Shown here: one piece after another, positions 54,116 to 63,344 of the stretch
Position numbering within the stretch: position 1 is the stretch's first letter
Layout of the letters: each line of letters begins with the position of its first letter
Assembly (NCBI RefSeq): GCF_932274485.2
Contig: NC_065880.2
Span: 90,628,730 to 90,692,729 of the forward strand
Direction of reading: 5' to 3'
DNA length: 64,000 bases
Source: Patella vulgata
Lineage: Eukaryota; Mollusca; Gastropoda; Patellidae
Notes under the pieces: model-generated
What the model was told of the DNA's origin: nothing
Seen by the model: the letters and a program-made list of their open reading frames with translations, nothing else
Databases searched by the model: none
Program-made: the position numbers and the translations under genes

Positions 54116-54392
54116 GACAGAGTGAAATTGGGTTTAACGTCTACTCGACACAAACTAGGTCATTTCGGGACTAACATATGGTTCAATTTTATTTCAATAA
54201 TTCGCTGGCGGGTAGGGGTCTTTAGGAGTGGGAGGAAACCTAAGGACCTGGAGAAAACCCACGAGGTTGGATAGGTGACCCTACTCCTTGTCACGTACAA
54301 CCGGGGAATCGAAACCACGCCAGTTCCCTCAATGACAGACCTTATCATACAGCGCGCACGTGCTAACCATTCGGCCATCGACCCACCCCCCA
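54116..54392 (-). mobile_element. SINE-B, complete
   Basis: AAATTGGGTTTAACGTCTAC to CGTGCTAACCATTCGGCCAT and a C tract. Nearly full length in reverse. Confidence 0.87.
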
Positions 54393-54521
54393 ACATTTCC
54401 AATATGAAGACCAACTAGTAGGTGCATTTATGAGTACACTTACACCCTGCTATACCGAGACTATAGATTGCACAGTAGATGATTGAGGAGACATGCGCCA
54501 TGTTGAACATTGAAACCTAGA

Positions 54522-54587
54522 CGAGAGAGAGAAAGGGAGGGGGGATTAACGTCCACTTACTCGACACAAACTAGGTCATTTCGGACC
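54522..54587 (-). mobile_element. SINE-B 3' end fragment
   Basis: GAGAGAGAAAGGGAGG, GGGGATTAACGTCCAC and CGACACAAACTAGGTCATTT. It ends at the start of duplicated block 1. Confidence 0.75.
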
Positions 54588-54870
54588 AAGTAATGAGTTT
54601 TGGCGTTTACAAACATAAATACGCCCCCGTGGTCCGTTATTTTGTTTCCGTCTTGTATTAATTATATGGTTGGAGAGTTGGGTAAGATTTTTTCTTTTGA
54701 ACACAGTTGCAGAACAAAAAGAACGACATTTGTTTTACGGGCCTTGAATCTCACCCTTGAATATTTCCTGATGAACTTTAGCAGTCCTGTCAATTAACCT
54801 CGGTAATCTGCTGTAGCCGAGGTAAATCCCTAAATGCCGATGTATTTTACATTTGCCTCGGTAAAATTAA
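54588..54870. repeat. Duplicated block 1, second copy (inverted)
   Basis: See 49290-49578. On the minus strand it reads TEANVKYIGI and later LTGLLKFIRKY, as the other copy does on plus. Two SINE-B pieces flank it closely. Confidence 0.8.
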
Positions 54871-54871
54871 T

Positions 54872-54908
<37 letters not shown>

Positions 54909-55002
54909 GAGAGAGCAAAAATGGGGTTTAACATCCACTTGACTCAACTAGGTCATTTTGGGACAAAAAAATGGTTCAATTTTATTTCAATAATTAATTT
55001 TA
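54871..55002 (-). mobile_element. SINE-B 3' part
   Basis: Long GA run, AAAATGGGGTTTAACATCCA to TTATTTCAATAATT. Head missing. It separates duplicated blocks 1 and 2. Confidence 0.8.
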
Positions 55003-55222
55003 GTGATCAAGTAAAATTATGAAATAAAGTGTGTTTATTTATAAATGTTAGCCACAAAGCGGCTATAATTGACAGGAATGTAATATAACTTATAAAAATA
55101 TATATAATATACAGTGTATTTACAATTATGGGATGATGGTGATGTGAAAAGCAATATTATATTTACGAGTATTCGTGTGATCGGTGATATATTCATTGTG
55201 AATAAAATTTAGTAGACTGACA

Positions 55223-55513
55223 ATGTCATTGTCTTCAGCTGCTATTTTTGTTGCCCAAAATCCAACGATCGAAAAGTTTGTGTGCTGCTTTAATTTCAAC
55301 ACACGTGATTGTCATAATTGTTCAACCTTTACCCCCTACAACATATGGTTTAGCACATCACGTGACATATGCAATGTTGTAATGAACACAGTCGAAAATA
55401 CAAGCAAAAACATTGACTTTTCAAGAGAGGATTTTTTTTTCTTTGGGATATTTAATTGTGAAATGGATTTTATTCAACCGGAGGTGATTTCAAACACATG
55501 GGCAAGTTTTTAA
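55223..55513 (+). CDS. Unrecognised ORF, 96 codons, in duplicated block 2
   Basis: Reads SSAAIFVAQNPTIEKFVCCF, NFNTRDCHNCSTFTPYN and SREDFFFFGIFNCEMDF. Cysteines (CC, C, C, C, C) and an overall globular composition suggest a real exon. The second half is paralogous to 49740-49930, where the frame is broken (LTRENFFYSLGYLV). No domain recognised. Confidence 0.35.
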   Translation: MSLSSAAIFVAQNPTIEKFVCCFNFNTRDCHNCSTFTPYNIWFSTSRDICNVVMNTVENTSKNIDFSREDFFFFGIFNCEMDFIQPEVISNTWASF

Positions 55514-56191
55514 TAATTATTCTGCAGTTTGTTTGTTCACAATCGAAGAAATCCGTTTAAAATTTACCAAGAATGTCATGTCAGAAATTGCATTGCCAGT
55601 TCAATATCCATCTCTCTTAATTTTTTTATTGTAAAATTTCACTCTTCATGGTCCATATATATGTTTTTGTTACGTTAATCCTAATCCGCCATGTTTATGG
55701 GATTTATTGCTGGAAGGCAATCTGTTTCATAGAGGATTACGAAAGTCGTCTTATGTAAAAGATGACTACCTTCAACACGTAACGCTTCATCACGCGGCGT
55801 CAATCATTGGCTCAATAGCGCGTGCATTGTTTACATAAGACGTTACTGGTTAGGGCAGAATGGCGTCTTACTCATTTTAACACCTATTTACACTACATAA
55901 TAAATAATTTTTACCTTCAAATACGTCAAACGTCTTTATTTATTTTTCTAATACATATTTTTCGGAGGAAAACAGTTAATATTTGGGGCTCATTAAGTCA
56001 CATCGATGTCATCCCTATCAGTGATTGTAGCGACCTAGCGAATATTCACGGCCGATCAGTATGGTGGGAAGGGGCGCAACTCTTACCTGACTTTGCCAAA
56101 GATACTGACCAGTCAATCTAAAAAAAAAACAAAACAAAAAAACTTCTGGTTAAGCATGGGCAATGGAACTTTTCGTCAAATATTGACAACG
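55514..56191. other. Unannotated, with one weak ORF
   Basis: A 99-codon frame at 55822-56121 (ends PISDCSDLANIHGRSVWWEG...) has no recognised motif. Otherwise unique-looking sequence. Confidence 0.35.
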
Positions 56192-56324
56192 GCCTAGCTG
56201 TCTTTGTCAGCCCCACCCTATCCTGCACCCCTGGAAGTAACGCTGGAAAATGTAGTCTCGGCCAACACTAGGAGAACCCACGACCTAATGGCTAGCGACT
56301 CAGAGCCATACTCACTTAAACACA
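56192..56324 (-). mobile_element. Old SINE-A head fragment
   Basis: GCTGTCTTTGTCAGCCCCAC, CTCGGCCAACACTAGGAGAA and ATACTCACTTAAACACA. Strongly diverged. A younger SINE-A inserted at its end. Confidence 0.6.
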
Positions 56325-56703
56325 CTGTGAGCTACGGTGGCTATGTGGTTAAGACGCTGGTTCGCTAGCCTGGAGGTCGTGTGTTCGATCCCTGTATTGG
56401 CCGAAAAGGTTCATCCAGATTTTCCGACGTGGTTTCCCCTTGTCAGTGGTGCAGAACGGAGGGCCTGACAAGGACGGCTGTCTAGTCCTTTGGATGATAC
56501 GGAAAACCGAGGTCCCGTGTATATATTGGAATGCACGTAAAAGATCCCCTGGCAGTTGGAATTCGATATAAGAGTAGGCGATAGTGCCGCTGCCCGTGCA
56601 AAATTTCCCTCATAGCACACTGTATGGTGTATGCCCGTCTTCATTAGCCCAGTATAGGAGCAGAACAGTAGGACATTAAACCCCATTTCATTTCATTTCA
56701 TTT
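56325..56703 (+). mobile_element. Full-length SINE-A with target duplication
   Basis: CTTAAACACA at 56315-56324 and 56704-56713. Head GCTACGGTGGCTATGTGG, B box GGTCGTGTGTTCGATCCC, complete tail. It inserted into the older SINE-A. Confidence 0.93.
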
Positions 56704-56726
56704 CTTAAACACATTGGCCCCCAGAG

Positions 56727-56810
56727 CTTCATGTAGTTCAATACAGGCAAACGAAACTATACAAAAAAATGAAACGAAATATAAATTTTTATTTTAATTA
56801 TATTGTATAG
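56727..56810. mobile_element. Family F right-end relic (F8)
   Basis: CTTCATGTAGTTCAATACAG, AAAAAAATGAAACGAAATAT and TTTTATTTTAATTATATTG. Degraded. Confidence 0.6.
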
Positions 56811-57338
56811 TCTAAATCAAAAAAGCAGAAAGATAATTCCCATTTCGTATCTAAATTCAAGTAAAAAAACCCAGTGGAATGTATTATTACACAAACAGTG
56901 TATTTTCTTTATTAAAATAAAATATGCCTTCGGGTGCTCCTATTTTATAAAGTTTATACGAAATATATAAAGACACACTTTGGTTAATGAAGTTTATCAT
57001 TAGCTTAAACATATTTTATTGAAATGACAAACAATAAATGTGTAGACAAAGTCTAAATCTGTTCAAAACAGAACTTATTAATTGGCGAAACAGTGGTCAT
57101 AAAAACACAACAAAACAAATTATGCATGTAATTCTCTTATTAAAGGACAAAACATGTAAACATAATCAATAACATCGATTTGTAATTGTTATGTTTTTAA
57201 CTTTAAATCCGGAAACTTTATTATTTTTTTATCCCCGCTTTGATACAATCTTTTATAATGTATAGACATGTTTGATAGTTACCAACCATAGTCGTCTGTA
57301 TACAGGTGGAATATGTACAAGGGACAATTAATATACAA
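56811..57338. other. No recognisable feature
   Basis: Very AT-rich. Nothing called. Confidence 0.5.
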
Positions 57339-57705
57339 TGAAATGAAATGAAATGGGGTTTAACGTCCTACTGTTTTGCTCCGAACTGGGCTAATGAAGA
57401 CGGGCATACGCCATACAGTGTGCTATGAGGGAAATTTTGCCCGGACAGCGGCACTACGACCTACTCTTATATCGAATTCTAACTGTCAAGGGATCTTTTA
57501 CGTGCACGCCAATGTGTACACGGGACCTCGGTTTTTCGTCCCATCCGAACGACTAGACAGCTGTCCTTGTCAGCCCCTCCGTCCTGCATCACTGACAAGG
57601 GAGAACCACGCCGGAAAATCTGGATGAACTTTCTCGGCCAATGCAGGGATCGAACACCCGACCTCCAGGCTAGCGAGCCAGCGCCTTACCCACCGTGATC
57701 CCCCA
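57339..57705 (-). mobile_element. Full-length SINE-A with 13-bp target duplication
   Basis: AATTAATATACAA at 57326-57338 and 57706-57718. The sequence is very close to the copy at 30318, so it is probably recent. Confidence 0.95.
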
Positions 57706-57785
57706 AATTAATATACAAATGAATCAATCAGATTAAAATACAAATTATATAAAAGGGATAATTAAAGTAGCTAATTCTCTAAAAT

Positions 57786-58140
57786 CTTAACACTGGTCTA
57801 CAAGTCTCAGCATGATTCAGCTCCATCCTATATCACAGATCTTATGCAGCCTTATGTACCAAACCGACCACTCCGTTCACAGAATAATCTATCACTTGTT
57901 GTACCTTCAACTAAATTAAAATCTTTTGGTTATAAGGCCTTCAGTGTATATGGTCCACGACTATGGAATGACTTACCTGACAAAATAAAGTGTTCAGAAA
58001 CAGTTGCTCAATTTCGATCTAGACTTAAGACGCATATGTTCACGATGTATTATCCACAGAAGCTATTAACTTACAGCGCTTAGAGCATGCTCATGGATGG
58101 ATTAAGCGCTATATAAATGTACATTATTATTATTATTATA
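57786..58140 (+). pseudogene. CR1/L2-like LINE 3' end inserted in A8
   Basis: The frame ends a reverse-transcriptase ORF: HDSAPSYITDLMQPYVPNR, then STKLKSFGYKAFSVYGPRLW with NDLPDKI and FRSRLKTHMF. These are the family's C-terminal signatures (SY..DL; RS.....P...; F...GP.LWN.LP). A short 3' UTR with GCGCTATATAAATGTAC and (ATT)n follows. The insertion is 5' truncated. Confidence 0.85.
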
Positions 58141-58393
58141 ACTCCATATCATCCAAAGTCTTCGACATTGAAAACACGAGTTATATGTCAATTTAAATCA
58201 ACATTGATGTTGTGATCTTACCAGGAAATGGTAGGCTTCTGATATCCAATATTTAAGACAAAATAAACATTCATCCTTAGTACAAGAATCGTGTACCATA
58301 ATGCGTTTCAGCGCCATTTGTAACGAGGAACTCGAAGAACGAGGCTAGGATTATTCCACAAGTCATGTCAAACGGTGACCCCATATTCTTATC

Positions 58394-58624
58394 TTTTGTT
58401 GTTGTTTTTCTTAGTGTTAAATGTTCGCTTCCACCGAAGGTGATATCGCAGTCTTATTTTTCATTTTATTATCTTAGCGAACGCGCAGGGGTCTTTCCTG
58501 TGGAAGGAAACCGGAGTACCCGGAAAAACCCACGAGGTTGAGAAGGCGCCCCTATCCCCAAGCCACATACGCTAACATCAGGGATCGAAACGACAACCGC
58601 AAGCCAGACGTTACCGCCAAGCTA
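58394..58624 (-). mobile_element. Diverged SINE-B-like insert shared by A8 and A11
   Basis: GCGAACGCGCAGGGGTCTTT, AAGGAAACCGGAGTACCCGG and CCCACGAGGTTGAGAAGGCG align with the SINE-B body. The head is unlike SINE-B. The same insert occurs at the same place in A11 (about 61564-61794). Confidence 0.75.
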
Positions 58625-59020
58625 GAGGACAGCATGCGCAATAAATACTTTCGGTTTTGACTGGAATAGCCAGACGCTAGAGGTTGTAATTCGATTGAGA
58701 CTACTGGCGTATTTCGCCGAACATAACTGATTAGAAACGAAAACGATTGAATGTAAATCAATTTATATACATTCTTATTACAGTATTATATGCGTTGCGA
58801 CCCATTTGTGTCAATTTCTAGGTCCCAAATATTAGCGATTTAGCTCCTTTAACAAACAAATGAATATAAGAAATATCTTTCAACTTGGATACGTGAATAA
58901 AATTGTCTCATTAGATTAATTGCTTGTCTGTTTTATTTTAATTTTTTTTTTGAATTGAATATAAGAAATATCTTTTAACTTGAATAATAATATCTTGTCT
59001 GGTGTATTTTTATGTTTGTG

Positions 59021-59182
59021 GGGGGTTGGGTGGCCGAATGGTTAGCGCGTGAGCGCTGTATCATAAGGCCTGTCATTGAGTGATCTGGCGTGGTTTCGAA
59101 TCCCCGGTTGTACGTGACAAGGATTAGGGTCGCCTTCCAACCTCGTGGGTTTTCTCCGGGTCCTGCGCTTTCCTCTCAGTGG
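59021..59182 (+). mobile_element. SINE-B head half
   Basis: GGGGGGTTGGGTGGCCGAAT, GGTTTCGAATCCCCGGTTG and GTGGGTTTTCTCCGGGTCCT, then lost. 3' half missing. Confidence 0.85.
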
Positions 59183-59345
59183 TCAGTAAGCATGCTGTGA
59201 CCGAATGTATATGGCGAGGAGTTTGCTGACAGTTAGGCGACTAGAGAGACGGTTGGAGAGGACAGACCGGCGTATGGACTCGGAGGGGCAGAATGGTGGA
59301 TTTAACATAGTCTAGTCCTCGATATAGACTAGGTTCTTATATAGT

Positions 59346-59857
59346 TTAAAGGAGCTAAGTCGCTAATATTTGGGACCTAGAAATTGACACAAATGGGTCG
59401 CAACGCATACAATACTGTAATAAGAATTATATAAATTGATTTACATTCAATCGTTTCTGTGTTTACTGTAATTTCTAATCAGTTAGGTTCGGCGAAATAC
59501 GCCAGTATTCTCAATCGAATTTCCATCTCTAGCGTCTGGTTTTTCCAGTCTAGGCCGATAGTATTTATTGGGCATGCTCTCCAGATAAGAATATAGCGTC
59601 ACCGTTTGACATGACTCGTGGAATATGCCTAGCCTCGTTTTTCGAGTCCCTTATTACAAATAGCGCTGAACCGCATTATGGTACACGATTCGTGTACCAA
59701 TTGTAAAATGTTTATTTTGTCTTAAATATTGGATATCAGAAGGTTATCTTTTCCCGGTAAGATCATCAGATCAATGTTGATTTAAAGCGACAAATAAATC
59801 GTGTTTTCAATTTCGAAGATTTTGGATGATATTGAGTTAGAGACTTAGCTACTTTAA
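59346..59857 (+). mobile_element. MITE-A copy A9, complete
   Basis: TTAAAGGAGCTAAGTCGC ... GAGACTTAGCTACTTTAA. 512 bp, best full-length representative in the window, with GGTACACGATTCGTGTACC. Confidence 0.93.
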
Positions 59858-59976
59858 GTACCTGTATTGCTGTTGTAATTATATAGATGTGTTATATTCG
59901 GTTCCAATGTAAATAAATCCTATATTTACTAAACTGATATCTGTTATACTAAGATAGTGTTACAGTAGGGGATGTC

Positions 59977-60080
59977 GTTTAAAGGAGCTAAATCGCTAAT
60001 ATTTGGGATCTAGAAATGGACACCAATGGGTCGCAACTCATAACATATTATAAATAATGTAATCTGAATGTATGACGAGG
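59977..60080 (+). mobile_element. MITE-A left end (A10)
   Basis: TTTAAAGGAGCTAAATCGCT to AATAATGTAATCTGAATGTA. About 100 bp only. Confidence 0.8.
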
Positions 60081-60438
60081 ACTGATACGCGCCCCTGTGT
60101 GTTGACCGTTTGAATTTATCCACCGCTACACGAACATCTCGGTTGGATACAGAGATTTACATTTCTTATCCCCTGTATTTTTACATATTGCTTTCTACTA
60201 TTTTTATTGTTGAATATATTCACACATGAAGCTAAAGGTAAGTTGTTAATTGGCTTAATTTACCTGTTAGACATAAATTTGTTAAATATTTTTAATAGGG
60301 TTAAATGTTGAGAAATATAGAATGTTGAAAAATATAGAAGGAATTTTTATTGTTTTTTTGTACGTCTACATTTAAACAAATTGTTAGATGACTTGGGACT
60401 AAGACGTTGGTTCAACTACCTGGAGTTCTTGCATTGGA
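60081..60438. other. No recognisable feature
   Basis: Contains ATGAAGCTAAAGGTAAGTT (60227), an ATG with a perfect donor, but nothing supports a gene. Confidence 0.4.
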
Positions 60439-60800
60439 CAATCTGGTTAAAACACAGATCCTATTTCGTTTCGTTTTTATAGTTCAAAATTTCGTTTTAC
60501 TTGTCTTTACTACACTTGGATCTGGAACAGTTGTTATTTAACTCGTGTTCTTGATGGTGTCAGGGATAAGCCAATGAAACGGTCTGTTACGGCGAGTTTT
60601 AGGTGTGTTTTTCACGTAACTGTGGGTAATCCACTAGTAACATCAATGCTGATTGGTTAATCAATTGTCTGACGTCATAGGTCATAAGTCGATCTTTTGA
60701 CCCCTGACGTGACCTATCGCTATAACTTGTCAGATCTTCATGTACCATCGAAAGTATAAAAAATTGAAACGAAATATAGATCTGTAGTTTGATCAGATTG
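60439..60800. mobile_element. Family F element F7 with 9-bp target duplication
   Basis: CAATCTGGTTAAAACACAGA ... GTAGTTTGATCAGATTG, 362 bp. Flanks TGCATTGGA (60430-60438) and TGCATTGAA (60801-60809) match at 8 of 9 positions. Confidence 0.92.
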
Positions 60801-60896
60801 TGCATTGAACACGAAATGTAATCGTGACTGTCCGACGTTGTTGCCCCTTGTCCGTGAAACAGATTGCGTTGGGTCGTCTGCTAGTATTACACAATA

Positions 60897-61037
60897 GTGA
60901 AATGAAATGGGGTTGAACGTCTTACATGTCTGCTCCGACTGGGCTAATGAAAACGGGTCTACGTCATACAGTGTGCTATTAGGGTAATTTTGCCCGGACA
61001 GCGGCACTACGGCCTACTCTTATATCGAATTCCAACT
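60897..61037 (-). mobile_element. SINE-A 3' part
   Basis: GTGAAATGAAATGGGGTTGA to CTTATATCGAATTCCAACT. It ends where the LINE begins. Confidence 0.82.
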
Positions 61038-61365
61038 CAGACATCATGAACAGCACCACAATTACCTTACAAAGGTGTTTCTTCTGCCACTTTCACCAAC
61101 TATTCAGAAACTGAACTCCGTAACATTATCAAGAAAACAAAACCCGAATTTTGTAACCTAGATCCATTGCCTACATGGTTACTAAAGAACCATGTGTTTA
61201 TTAACTCCTCCCTTCAAGCTGGTGTATATATTCCCAGATGAACTTACACAGGCCACTAATAACAAAAACACACTGTTTCGTAACAGTCTAAAAACTTACA
61301 GGCCTGTCAGCAACTTGAGCTACGTGTACATGTCAAAACTTTTGGAAAAATGTGTGCTTCTCCAG

Positions 61366-62009
61366 TTGTGATCTTACCAGGAAATGGTAGGCTTCTGATA
61401 TCTAATATTTAAGACAAAATAAACATTCATCCTTAGTACAAGAATCGTGTACCATAATGCGTTTCAGCGCCATTTGTAACGAGGAACTCGAAGAACGAGG
61501 CTAGGATTATTCCACAAGTCATGTCAAACGGTGACCCCATATTCTTATCTTTTGTTGTTGTTTTTCTTAGTGTTAAATGTTCGCTTCCACCGAAGGTGAT
61601 ATCGCAGTCTTATTTTTCATTTTATTATCTTAGCGAACGCGCAGGGGTCTTTCCTGTGGAAGGAAACCGGAGTACCCGGAGTAAACCCACGAGGTTGAGA
61701 AGGCGCCCCTATCCCCAAGCCACATACGCTAACATCAGGGATCGAAACGACAACCGCAAGCCAGACGTTACCGCCAAGCTAGAGGACAGCATGCGCAATA
61801 AATACTTTCGGTGTTGACTGGAATAGCCAGACGCTAGAGGTTGTAATTCGATTGAGACTACTGGCGTATTTCGCCGAACATAACTGATTAGAAACGAAAA
61901 CGATTGAATGTAAATCAATTTATATACATTCTTATTACAGTATTGTATGCCTTGCGACCCATTTGTGTCAATTTCTAGGTCCCAAATATTAGCGATTTAG
62001 CTCCTTTAA
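61366..62009 (-). mobile_element. MITE-A copy A11, one end missing, in the LINE
   Basis: From TTGTGATCTTACCAGGAAAT to TTAGCTCCTTTAA. It carries the same SINE-like insert as A8 and is about 99% identical to it by eye. The AGTAGCTAAG end is absent, and some eight LINE codons seem lost at the junction. Confidence 0.87.
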
Positions 62010-62115
62010 CAAACAAATCCTCGTCAAAGTATTTACATGCCATACCACAGCACTGGAACAGCAATCATCTAAATTGTCAATAATGTATATGTTGCGATTG
62101 AAAAACAGCAAGCAA

Positions 62116-62144
62116 AATGAAATGAAATGGGGTTTAACGTCCTA
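62116..62144 (-). mobile_element. SINE-A tail fragment in the LINE
   Basis: AATGAAATGAAATGGGGTTT plus AACGTCCT. A 29-bp scrap, an extremely truncated insertion. Confidence 0.75.
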
Positions 62145-62524
62145 AAAAAATAGAAAGCTGTTGTTCTGGTACTCTTAGACCTGTCGGCAGCGTTCGATAC
62201 CTTGGACACAGCTGACCTCCCCAATACACGTCGGAGCGAAATAGGTTTAAAAGGAATAGTGTTTAATTGTTTCAAATCTTACTTAGCCAACAGAAAGTTC
62301 TCATCAATGGTAGTTGGTAAACAGACAGAACCCTGCTTTGTGGAGTACCACAGGGTTCGGTCTTAGGTCCAGTACTGTTTATTATATTCACTAAGCCTCT
62401 GAGCAAGATAGCACTCAAGTATGGATTAAACATTCACTTATTTGCCGACGACACTCAGCTTGCATCCCGACACACATCGAGCTCTGTTTAAAGGAAATCC
62501 ACAAATAGATGACATTCCATTTCC

Positions 62525-63344
62525 TTAAAGGGACAATAAGACTCTTGCTGGCTTGACAGCCACAGAAAATAAATAATAGCCTTTTTCTAAGTATTAGATG
62601 TTTTAGTGTCCTACCTGTTGTGTACATGTAAATTATCCATTACATCCTATTTTACTTGTCCAGAGGGTTCGAAAATATTTTTAAATCCAAGTCACATTTG
62701 AAAAGGTTTACGTTAGGCTTTTCAAATCATTTAGTTGAATTTTTGCAATTTTTTAAATTAGGTGTGTTAAAGGAGCTAAATCGCTAATATTTGGGACCTA
62801 GAAATTGACACAAATGGGTCGAAACGCATATAATAATGTAATCTGATTGTATATAAACTGATTTACATTCAATTGTTTCCGTTTTGCCCCTAATTTCAAA
62901 TCAGTTATGTCCAGCGAAATACGGCATGTGTCTCAACCCTATAGCAATTTCTAGCGTCTGGTTATTCCAGTCTATTGAGCAGGCTCTCCAGTTGATAAGG
63001 TCTAGCCTCGTTCTTTCTGGGCGCTTGTTGCAAATGACGCTAAAACGCACTATGGTACAAGATTCGTGTACCAATGGTAAAATGTTTATTTTGCCTTAAA
63101 ATATTGGATATCAGAAGCCTGCCTTTTCCTGGTAAGATCACAACATCAATGTTGATTTGAATTGACAAAAAATTCGTATTTTCAACGTGTAAGACTTTGG
63201 ATGATATTGAGTTAGAGACTTAGCTACTTTAAGATGAAATTTGCATCATCAATTAATTGGAATATTGTAAAATAGTACAATTTGTTGACCAGAATAAAGA
63301 TTGAGAAATATTATTCAGTTACAAGAGTGGTATTGAGCCTTTAA
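62525..63344 (+). mobile_element. MITE-E copy E2 in the LINE, itself holding A12
   Basis: TTAAAGGGACAATAAGACTC ... GAGTGGTATTGAGCCTTTAA. After removing A12 it is about 355 bp, as long as E1. It sits at a TTAA in the reverse-transcriptase ORF between FHFL and KLNPDE. Confidence 0.93.
62767..63232 (+). mobile_element. MITE-A copy A12 inside MITE-E
   Basis: TTAAAGGAGCTAAATCGC ... GAGACTTAGCTACTTTAA with GTGTG before and GATGAAAT after. E1 carries GTGTGTTAAGATGAAAT at the same place, so TTAA was duplicated on insertion. Confidence 0.96.

Larger units (their letters stand above)
57762..58852 (-). mobile_element. MITE-A copy A8 with LINE and SINE-like inserts
   Basis: The left TTAAAGTAGCTAATTCTCTA and right TTAGCTCCTTTAA are the two MITE-A ends. 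57786-58140 is a LINE 3' fragment and 58394-58624 a SINE-B-like insert. The rest aligns with other MITE-A copies. Confidence 0.87.

Noticed and set aside
60227-60245. ATGAAGCTAAAG followed by a perfect GTAAGT donor
   Set aside because: A four-codon exon with no partner exon, no promoter and no homology cannot be supported.
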